Below are positions 55,153 through 64,000 of a stretch of DNA of 64,000 nucleotides, one piece after another. The position numbers and the translations under genes were made by a program. Below the pieces are notes generated by a model, which did no database searches, was not told where the DNA came from, and saw nothing but the letters and a program-made list of their open reading frames with translations. Location: the NCBI GenBank assembly GCA_964019165.1, contig OZ025269.1, positions 14,967,422-15,031,421 on the forward strand, given 5' to 3'. The stretch is from Mastigias papua. Taxonomy: Eukaryota; Cnidaria; Scyphozoa; Rhizostomeae; Mastigiidae. The stretch's first letter is position 1; the number at the start of each line of letters is the position of its first letter.

Positions 55153-55830
55153 TCAGAGAGGGAGAGCAGAGAAAAGAGGAGAGGAGAGAAGAGAAGAGAG
55201 CAGAGAAGAGAGGTGAGAAGAGAGCAGAGAAGAGAGGTGAGAAGAGAGCAGAGAAAAGCAGAGAAGAGCAGAGAAGAGAAGAGAAGAGAAGAGAAGAGAA
55301 GAGAAGAGAAGAGCAGAGAAGAGAAGAGAAGAGAGCAGAGAGGAGAAAAGAAGAGAAGAGAAGAGAAGAGAAGAGAAGAGGAGAGACGAGAGGGGAAGAG
55401 AAGAGATTTATGTATTATTGGAATTAGGGTAAGGTTTTTGAAGGATAGATAGTTTTTTCTTAGTTTTTAAGCACGGCCCCCTGTAAAGCAATCTTCTTGG
55501 ATTGATGGGGCAACCGTAGGTAAATAATTTAAAATGAATGAATGAATGAAAAAGGAGAGAAGAAGACAAGAGAGGAGAGGAGAGGAGAGGATAGGAGAGG
55601 AGAGGAGAGGAGAGGAGAGGAGAGGAGAGGAGAGGAGAGGAGAGGAGAGGAGAGGAGAGGAGAGGAGAGGAGAGGAGAGGAGAGGAGAGGAGAGGGGAGG
55701 AGAAGAGAAGACAAGAGAGGAGAGGAGAAGAGAGGAGAAGAGAAGAGAGGAGAGGAGAAGAGAGGAGAGGAAGAGGGGGAAGAGTGAAGAAGAGAGAAGA
55801 AGAGAGGAGGAGAGAGGAGAAGAGAGAAGA
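55153..55830. repeat. Two purine-only arrays (AGAGA / GGAGA) around a short spacer
   Basis: 55153-55408 is an agaga-type array and 55552-55830 is mostly aggag pentamers. All purines are on the plus strand. The arrays are separated by about 140 bases of ordinary sequence. They start about 115 bases upstream of the ZnT6 start codon, in its presumed promoter region. Arg/Glu-rich and Leu/Ser-rich frames over them are artefacts. Confidence 0.92.
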
Positions 55831-55979
55831 TAAAAAATTAATTAAAAGGGCTTTGCGAAAAATGTACAGAGGCATTAAATCCTCCTCTACGAACTACTAG
55901 CTATAGATAACTCACCATCAATTTACGAAAGAAACATGCAGTTGCTTATAACAGAAATATATAAACCCAAAAACAAATT

Positions 55980-56095
55980 AAACTCACCATTTATCAGATT
56001 TTCCAACCACCCCTGGTATTCCAACCCCCCATTTATTAGGTTTTTAGGAAACTTCCTACCCCCGTACTTTCCAAACCACCCCGTCTATTTGGGGC
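55980..56095. repeat. C-run interspersed repeat
   Basis: This is the inverse of the G-run repeat seen at 30.3-30.6 and 40.9 kb, with ccaaccccccatttattagg in common. Borders are uncertain. Confidence 0.4.
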
Positions 56096-56262
56096 ATACG
56101 AGTATACACTGATTCTCTTCTACTGCATCTCCATGACCCACAGTATACAAGGTCAATTGAGTTATAATTTCAGTTTTCACAATTGAACCAAATGTTCTCT
56201 GATATTCCGATTACACAAAGAATCTAAGAGTTCCCAAAGGACCCAAAATCGCCTACTCTCCT

Positions 56263-56850
56263 CTATTTGCACATTTGCAACTCTAGAGCACATTTGCAAC
56301 ACTGGGACATACTTCCAACGATATGGCACATTTACAACATTAGGTACACTTGCAACACTGGATTACATGCGCAACATTAGGACACAGTTGGAATAGTAGG
56401 GCACATTTGCAATAATAAAACTTATTTGGAACATTAAAGCACAGCTGCAAAACTCGGACACAATTGAAGCACTAGGGTACATTTGGAACATTAGGGCAGA
56501 TTTGCAACACTAGGGTACATTTGGAACATTAGCGCACATTTGCAACACTACGGCACATTTGCAACATTAGGGCACATTTGCAACACTGCCAAACTTTTGC
56601 AACGCTAGGGCACATTTGGAACACTAACGCATACTTGTAACACTGGGGCACATTTTCAACATTAACACTTATTTGGAACATTAGGGCACAGCGTCAGCAC
56701 TAGGACACAATTGGAGCATTAGCGCACATTTGCCAAACTAGCGCACAATTGGAACACTAGGACATAGTTGCAACATAATAATATGTTTGGAACACTAGGG
56801 CACGTTTGGAACACTAGGGCATATTTGCAACATTACGGTACAATTTGGAA
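56263..56850. repeat. 19-bp minisatellite
   Basis: About thirty imperfect copies of a 18-19-base unit (gcacatttgcaacactaggg, with alternating gcaac/ggaac and cact/catt forms). The array ends near 56850. About 30 bases on, the motif reappears inverted (gtgccctaatgttccaaac, 56879-56897). Confidence 0.88.
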
Positions 56851-56899
56851 TTGTTCCGCCAATCACATTTGCAATATGTGCCCTAATGTTCCAAACATA

Positions 56900-58390
56900 A
56901 CATAACTTTGCAACTATGTACATGCAACTATGTTTATATAATATTCGCAGTATTATTCAAGAGAAGAAGAAAGAGAAGAGAGGAAGTAAGAGATAGGTGA
57001 CACAATACGAGAAAAAAGATGAGATGGATAGGACAGGGTAGGAAAGAATAGGACAGGATAGGATAGGGTAGGATAAGATACAGTAGGAATGCACTTCAGT
57101 AGTATGGAAAATCTACTTTATTGAAAAATGAAAGAAATCAGCTATCGGCTGCTTATAAGTACCTACCATTTCAGCCACCGTTGCATTTTTCCGATGAAAT
57201 GAATGCATCTAGCGGATTACATATTTTCTTTCTGGTAAAAACACACGTTTCTTGAGTAGACCTCTCTTGTGGCCTAATCTAATAATAGTGATAGTGCCAG
57301 CTGACAGTACTGTAATTAACATCAAACCCTTGCTTTGGACGTATAACTGACTGTCATCAATATTCACTACCAAAACTAAAAACGTTCGCAAATTAAGGGC
57401 AAAGTTACATCTACTTTCTAGCATTTTACTTTTGAATCGTAGAGTAAACAGAAAAAGCAAACCCTACGACCAATACCAAAGCTGTTATCCTATATGCTAC
57501 TTTTATACAACAAACAAGCTTTCTGATGTGAGCCTGGATGTTTCATATTTTTTTCAAATCCAGCCTCAAATGCTTCTGAAATGTTTCATACAATCCTTAA
57601 AATCTAGCAACAACAACGACAATAACAAAAAGGCAACTATGAGACAAGAAATAGAGTGCTAATTAAAAATACTGAAGAAATGGATGTTGTTTGTATTTGT
57701 TTCCAGTTCAATGAAACTTTTCTTGCAAAGTAGTTCTTTTCAAGTTTACTGTTGAGATTAAGTCTGCCTGTGTTTCCTAAATGTTTCTTAACTTTTGCCT
57801 GATTTGAGCCTCATGTTTCTTATATAGCTTGTTTCATATAATAAAAGAAAACGTGTATTCGAACGGCTGAATCGAAGTTTAATGAAGAGAACTAGCTCTT
57901 CGAATCACAAGAGGTAACAAACAAGGAGAACTAACGGAAACGTACCCAAGGTCGCAGTTTTGTTTATGCCAGCAATTTACAGTGAAAGAATTGAGGTAAT
58001 TAAAATAAAAATAATCATTATTGCCTTTCGTTCAAAATTGCATATTTAATCTTAGATAACAATATGTGGTCTTCTGGGCAAACATCTGAGTAAAAATGAC
58101 ACATCGTCTGAGTTGGACTTTGGTACTTGCCAGGCTTTAGCTCTTGCTGCCTACTTATATGCCATTTGCTCAAGTTTAATACACTTTAACCTGCAACACC
58201 AATAAAAAGCTAATGCAAACAATACTTAATTCAACTAAGGCCATACGCCAAGTAGTACGAACGGAAAAATTCTAATTTTGCCGCTGGTCATTGGATTTTG
58301 TGGAGTTTTGGTTCCTTATTCGCTTATGAAAAGGAACAAGGAGAACTTCCTAATGTTCATCTACACCAAGCAGGACTTTCTCTCTTTAGG
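56900..58390. other. Intergenic, upstream of the GIY-YIG-like gene
   Basis: A short aggatagg-type repeat lies at 57025-57080. Otherwise plain sequence with short open frames only. A T/C-rich acceptor-like tract ending in ag (58375-58389) precedes the next ATG, so part of this stretch may be 5' UTR intron. Confidence 0.45.
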
Positions 58391-58858
58391 ATGAACAGTG
58401 CTGAACACAATGATGAGTTCATCATGCGAAAGAACAATATGCCGAACTGTGAAGCACGGGACCAGTTACGCAAGGAATTCTCAGCAGAAAACATCAAACT
58501 GATGTCCGTGAAACGCAATGAGATGAACAAACAGCCTCTGCACTGGGCCGTGCTCACATTCAATGCGGTCAATAACCTGAGAGGGACCTGTGGGGGCGTA
58601 TACGAGATCAGGGAAGGCGACGAGATTATCTACATTAGCGGACTTCCACAAAATGTTCACATACGAGATGCAATGAACGCACATTTTAGTGGTAACGACG
58701 GTCTTCCACTGGGGGTATACCTTACAGGTGAAGCGCGACATAATTGGGCAAGCATGTATGTGAGGTTTATGCCGTCTAAAAATCCATCGGAAGACGCAAG
58801 ACTATTGCTGAGATATCACCAACTAAGACACATGGGAAACGTGCCAAAGTTTAACTAA
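58391..58858 (+). CDS. Small GIY-YIG-like protein
   Basis: 155 residues. This is the first ATG; the frame stays open upstream to 58298 but has no ATG there. The pyrimidine tract ending in tttag just before the start suggests that it opens the last exon after a 5' UTR intron. The core has GVY (69-71), nine residues, then YIS (81-83), then R92 and H98. The C-terminus is SEDARLLLRYHQ..GNVPKFN with final Asn155. This is the layout of the GIY-YIG nuclease fold: two strands carrying GIY and YIG, an Arg helix, then a late acidic helix and Asn. Gly of YIG is Ser here. The usual catalytic Glu is not certain (E134 is a candidate), so an active nuclease is not assured. There are no signal peptide or membrane segments. 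Fold assignment is from motif spacing alone. Confidence 0.65.
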   Translation: MNSAEHNDEFIMRKNNMPNCEARDQLRKEFSAENIKLMSVKRNEMNKQPLHWAVLTFNAVNNLRGTCGGVYEIREGDEIIYISGLPQNVHIRDAMNAHFSGNDGLPLGVYLTGEARHNWASMYVRFMPSKNPSEDARLLLRYHQLRHMGNVPKFN

Positions 58859-59757
58859 CTATATTTCTTTATATATATAAATATATACTCTACTGTCATT
58901 GAAATCTTGGTGCTGTTTTTCTAAATCTTACTTCTTCCCTTCCGGTAGACTCCTGACATTACCTAAGCCCTAGAGTAGGGGTCATCAAACTGTGCTTGCC
59001 GCCGACCAGATAACTGAAAGAATGATGAGCAAAGGCTACATAATCTGAGAAAAGGATTTAAGCTCTGAGAGAAGGATTTAAAGCCAAAATGAAAAAAGAA
59101 GTAATAATATGAAATCTGGATAAGTAAGAACAACTGGGCCCAAAAGCGAAACAAAAACAGTATTCCATACATCATTACATAACCATAAACTGAGCGATAA
59201 AACTAGTACTCTAACATGAAGTACCTTCGTTGGGCCTCATAGAATGCCGTCGCGGCAGTAGTTTAGTGAAGCCTTCCCTAGAGCAATGCCTTGTTTGCTT
59301 AAGAGATATGACAGAAGGAATGCTAGATAAGAATTGCCAGAAATTCTGAAAAAAGTAATTCAATAATCCAATATACCTCTGCATTTCAACTATAAGTAAA
59401 ATTATATTGAGTTAGCTACCAACACGAGACTTTCTTGAATAAGATTGGCCTACATTGGCCTAGCATAAAAAAGATATCTTTCGCTCGTAACAAAGACTAA
59501 AAACCATATGAAGAAAATGCTCTTCATTCAAACAGCACCGGAAGCAGTATCAAGCATAGTACGTATCTTACTACAAAGAGGTGTACACAACAGCAAAGCT
59601 TACTACTCTGACCACATTCTACCCCGATCACATTCTACAGAATTGTATCGAGTTCTCTCGATAAGACGGGTGCTTTCTTGATGTGCATGATTTCAAGCAT
59701 AACAATATATTGTAGTGCCAAGTGAAAAAATATCTACTTTTGAAACACATTGGTCAG
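58859..59757. other. Intergenic between two converging genes
   Basis: Holds the 3' flank of the GIY-YIG-like gene (no canonical AATAAA; ttatatatataaatata follows the stop) and the minus-strand 3' UTR of the D-glutamate cyclase gene. No other gene seen. Confidence 0.5.
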
Positions 59758-60314
59758 TTACGTGTTGAAGATTTCAGTAATCTTGTTTGCATGTATAGGC
59801 TCGAAACTGATTCCATCAACTGTCATACCAGCTAATTTGTTGATACCATCACAAATACCAAGAGATGCTTGATATTCTAGTAAGGTCTTCTCCTATGACG
59901 CAAAAGAGAAAATGCTTGATGGTTCACCCCCAAAATTAAAATCTTTTCAGTAATATAAATGTATATAGATTTTCAAGAACATACAGCATTGTATTGAATG
60001 TGTGAATTCAGATTTTAGACTTAGGCAATATGAAAGGTAAAAAATGCATGGGCACTGGAACAACCGACGAGTGAAAAAATAAGAAAATTTGACATAAACT
60101 TCGTCTATTCTTGCTATTCCACTTATTTCTTTCCAGGCAGGTCTTGCATTTTCTCTAAACTATTAATATGCTTTTTCTTATAAATTTTCGTAACATGAAA
60201 GATCCAGAATCAAACTAAATGTTGAGCATCTTGATAGTCCAAGCCTAATTCTTTTTCCATCTAACTACTGTCCTCCTATGATCAAGTAATATATGAATTT
60301 TCTAGCACTTCCGT

Positions 60315-60390
<76 letters not shown>

Positions 60391-63300
60391 CATACATATA
60401 TTTATGTATATATTTATATACATATAGACACTCAAGAAAAACTTCATCTTTTAAGACGTTTCAGCATAAACTTCAGTAAAAAGCAGGTTTTGTAAATAAC
60501 TGTACAAACACTGAAAAACTTAACGAGTGACTAAGGAAAGGTTAAAAAACATAAAATGACTAAACAGCAGTTAATCTTACCTGCTCTGTGGTGGAAACAA
60601 AATCTGACATTGCAAACTGACCCGAATGACCTAGACCTTTCCTTCTATATCGATCGTGGACAGGACAGGATGCACACATGAAGATAGCCTTTGCAAGGGC
60701 ATATCCTCCCCAGTTACTGACACCAGCTGTAATTAAGTAGTGACTGGCAACAGAACATGCGATTTCACTTCCGAACTGAACATTTGCGACGACTCTCTCA
60801 AATACTTTTCCCATACCAATCTCATTCCCGCCATCTCCAATGCCTATAGTAACTATTTCAGGATGCTTCTTCGCTGTGAAGAGACAAAAAGTTATATTAC
60901 ACAATGAGCCAAACTTGAATTCTATATCCACCATGCAACTTACGCCTAAAAAAGTCGTGAAATGCGGAACCAGGGTAGCGGGACACATATAAAACCTTCA
61001 ATTGATGTCTTACGACTATATAATTAATATAATCAAGAACGTTCCGACGAAATTTTGCTTGGGGGGAGTGCTGTAGGACGTACAATTTGCCGCAAAAATG
61101 GGCCTGGTTCTCTTGATGCAAGAATATTTGTCTAAATTGTTATTTACAAGGTGTCCAATTTCTTGGCAGCTTGTGTGATAGCAGCTAACTCTTGTATTGA
61201 AGCTCTTACAACATACACAAACTAATCTACCGAATGTCTGGAGGGTGTGACACCCCAACATCGCACTGTAGGAAAAGGCCTGGATGGAATTGAGCTTATC
61301 CCTACTTCACAATCAGGGCATTCAGAAATAACACCTTCTACACTTGGTGGTTCCAGCATGGGTTTGTAAAAGCTGTATGTGTCTACAAATGCTAAATTTT
61401 TCTGAACAAAGTTGAATTTTTCTGCACTTGCTTTTGGTTCTTGGAGAAGACCACGTGTCCACGAAATGGAAAAACATGCTTGAAGACTGAGTTGAACGTC
61501 TCCGTTTCCAATTTGGCGTTTCCACGTAAAACGATAAAAAACGAGGACAGTTGAAAAAAGGTGTTCAAAGTGGAGTGATTTGACAACGGCAACATTTGAA
61601 AACGCTCCGTTCTTAATGTCCTAATGGAACCACTGAAAATTTCCTAAAATGGAATGCTGTGGAAACGGAGACATTTTAAAACTCAGAAATAGAAACGTAG
61701 CTTGCGCCACCACAACCACGATAGGTCCTAGGAAACGTTATATATATTGCATACGTATCTCACACTAAGGTAACATCCGTATTGTGTTAGTTGTTTTTAT
61801 CTTTTTTTTATTTTAAAAATATTTACCCTGGGATACAATTCAGTTAAGGGAGCGATCATTATTTATGGCCGGGGTGGGGACTGAAGATAAAATGGTGGGG
61901 TAGCTGAAAAAATAAGCTGTGTAAAGTGGGGTGGCAGAATAATATTTGAACACAAGGATAGTGTAAAAGTATACATCATATCTAAGGATAGAAGAAGCCT
62001 CGTTTTACTGTTTTCCTTCGGTGGGGTAAAGAAAATTTGACTTACGCAAATGATGGGGTAAAAATTTTTTGAGAACATATAATACTTTCCCTTCAGCCCC
62101 CACCCCGGCCATGAATATTGACCCCTCCCTAAGTATATCAACTGCTTTCCAATTGTCCCAGCAAAACAAAAATAAAGGAATTCTACTTAAACTTACAATA
62201 ATTTCTAATTAAAAAGCTAAAAAAACACGTAAAATGATAGTGAAAAATGACAATGACAATGAAAATGAAATGTTTGCTTGAGTAAACTTTGAAGTATTGC
62301 AGAAGTCATCACTTGAAACTAGCACCATGTTTTAGTAGAGCTCAAATAGAGTTACAGTGTATTGTTAAGGGAGATTTGCCCAGGTTCAATGCCAGGAACG
62401 TACGTCTCCTCACCGAACCACTGCCCACTGTAAGAGTGAAGCATTAATGACAAGTTAAGAATATTTGTGTGTCTATATGGCCTTGTATCTACTACGATGA
62501 CTGCACCATGCTCAAGAGAAGTTATCACTTCTACAGATATTTTCCGTTCTTGGCATTACAAACAACAGAGAGCTAACTATTCACCAGACAAGTATTCTGT
62601 CTTGCTACATGCTTGAATACAATTCTGTTGCATGTTGTTTGCAAATGCTGACCGTACCTATCATGAGATTGCGTCATAAATATCTGGGAGTATCGGCTTG
62701 CCGAACGACTTTTGAGTGGTGGGACGTAGCAGAAGAATGCTACCAACACCATAACTACTGACAACCTATGATCTATATGACAAATTTTATCGACAAGTCA
62801 CAAAAAATACGATCGCCTTTTGCAAAAAGTGGAGGGTGTGACACCATATCCCTTATTTTGGCAAGCCCCTGTTACTGCTGTCTTCAAATGCTACTTCCTA
62901 ACTAAAATGAATTACCTTCAAGAAACAGTTCATCTAATGGGTCGCAATAATCCGAGATATCTCGCTTGCTCATTGTGTTGTACTGTCCCTGATGATTCCT
63001 GCCGGGGCACTCTATACTAATCAAATGAGAGAATCGCTTCTGATCGGTAAGTTCGTCGTACAGCATCGATGCAGCATTGTCCATAACAACCACAGGAACT
63101 TCATGCTTAAAGAATCCACTGGAGTGACACCAAAGTGCGATGTCCTTGAAAATCGCTTTCTCGTGTTTGCCAACGATCAGTGTTGCCGCTTTACCGAGAG
63201 CTTGAACCGCTCGAGCAATCGCTATTGCGCCGCTTATTCCGTCATTTTCTATACGAGGTGTGTGCTCCGGTAGACAAGGAAAACCAGTGATGATAGCTAC

Positions 63301-63587
63301 GGATTTTGCCGATTGAGAAATACTTAGAGCGGCACAATGCAAATCGCCGCTTTCTATCAAATGTTTCACCCCACGATTGCCTGGGTCATCGAGTATTATA
63401 TTTTCTATCTCTGAAATTCTGGTCCATGCATCACGGGACAAGAGAGAATATATCTGTTGAGTCGGATCCAAGCAAATCGATTTTGCCTCAGGATATTTGT
63501 AAGTTTGAAAGTGGCTCTCTGCTTCACTTGCTGTCATATCAGAGAGAAACATACATCCTGGGGAGTGGCTGAATGCCAAAGGCATTC
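59758..63587 (-). CDS. DGLUCY: D-glutamate cyclase homologue, C-terminal exons (5' part outside window)
   Basis: Exons are 63587-62916, 60873-60581 and 59892-59758, joined in phase with GT-AG borders, giving 365 residues to the stop. The first exon starts in phase 1 with [12 protein letters not shown], the end of the N-terminal hydro-lyase-like (DUF1445) domain. The DUF4392 domain follows: ITGFP (about 63292), [21 protein letters not shown], then after splicing [14 protein letters not shown] (about 60840) and [14 protein letters not shown]. The last exon encodes [15 protein letters not shown]. The order and motifs match vertebrate DGLUCY (C14orf159), a mitochondrial enzyme that cyclises D-glutamate to 5-oxo-D-proline. 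The Gly/Asp/Asn cluster is conserved, so activity is plausible. The large intron at 60874-62915 contains a MITE. No upstream exon is visible before 64000, and the targeting peptide is not in the window. Confidence 0.93.
60318..60395. repeat. (AT)n microsatellite
   Basis: Pure AT dinucleotides run for about 70 bases and then decay into catacata. It lies in the last intron of the D-glutamate cyclase gene. Confidence 0.93.
61845..62132. mobile_element. MITE with about 35-bp inverted ends in DGLUCY intron
   Basis: The left end reads taagggagcgatcattattt then atggccggggtggggactga. The inverse of the right end reads ttagggaggggtcaatattc then atggccggggtgggggctga. The ends are about 85 percent alike. 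The element is about 290 bp and has no transposase. The flanking duplication is not clear. Confidence 0.78.
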
Positions 63588-64000
63588 CTAGAATAAGAAA
63601 AACATGATAATGAATGACATTGTAAAATCCAATAGAATATGAAATAGAAAATCCAACAGCCAATGATATCGTAGCTGTATACAATACTCTTATTCGTCAA
63701 TACAAGCTCCTGTGTTTTTTGCCTTCCAATTGTGAAATTCAAAATGAAAATGAGTTGTAGTCAATTGAAATACAATACTATCAAAATGAGTTTCACTTTG
63801 CTGGCCATTTTGCATGGTTCTCTAGTATAAGCAAAATTATAACCCATTAATGAGCAAAATTTCTAACTGCTCATTTCGTTGAAAATATGAATATCTGACT
63901 GAGTCCTTAAGACATGCCTTGACCACACCATTTATTTTCGCCTTTAATCTGGGTGATACCGTTTTCTACAAAGCTAAATAGATGACCATTGATTAGTGAT
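63588..64000. other. Intron sequence of the D-glutamate cyclase gene
   Basis: This lies upstream of the first visible exon on the minus strand. No further coding block with the expected N-terminal domain motifs was found. Confidence 0.6.

Noticed and set aside
55132..55875. Arg/Glu-rich and Leu/Ser-rich proteins
   Set aside because: Produced by purine pentanucleotide arrays; no start context or splice partners.

Overview
The window is animal nuclear DNA, AT-rich and repeat-laden. Genes are split by GT-AG introns, there is a metazoan-type U1 snRNA, and the conserved genes match the animal families ZnT6 (SLC30A6) and DGLUCY. The repeats are LINE fragments, tRNA-derived SINEs, MITEs and long microsatellites. 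The species cannot be named from the sequence. A marine invertebrate is my guess, because of the low-complexity secreted proteins and the repeat mix.

Layout. From 1 to 9 kb there is no recognisable gene, only a SINE, MITEs and a broken 28S rRNA fragment. At 9.4-13.8 kb and 22.5-26.0 kb lie two plus-strand genes of identical design. Each has a 64-bp exon ending in phase 1 that encodes a signal peptide, then one intron, then one huge low-complexity exon. The first product is Gly-Ser-Glu/Lys/Arg rich; the second is a Gly-Ser-Tyr protein with Lys-His modules. Degraded remnants of the second gene lie at 28.8 and 29.4 kb, so this is a small family that grew by local duplication. Between and after these genes are LINE fragments (15-18.7, 21.3 and 27.2-27.8 kb) and DNA-transposon relics, including a foldback-like element inside intron 1 of the first gene.

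From 29.5 to 40 kb there are almost only repeats, with a hAT-type MITE at 33.4 kb and a U1 snRNA gene on the minus strand at 37.5-37.7 kb. From 40.4 to 55.0 kb the minus strand carries a ZnT6-like zinc transporter subunit. I joined fifteen exons by phase and protein similarity; its 3' end is unresolved. From 55 to 57 kb there are purine arrays and a 19-bp minisatellite. A small plus-strand gene at 58.4-58.9 kb encodes a GIY-YIG-like protein. From 59.8 to 63.6 kb the minus strand holds the three last exons of a D-glutamate cyclase; its 5' exons lie beyond the window.

The most novel part is the pair of secreted repeat proteins. One offers about thirty Ser-Gly-Glu sites, suited to Golgi phosphorylation or glycosaminoglycan attachment. 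The other is Tyr-rich and basic with a furin-type site before its repeats. Together they could form a two-component secreted matrix, glue or jelly. This last point is inference.
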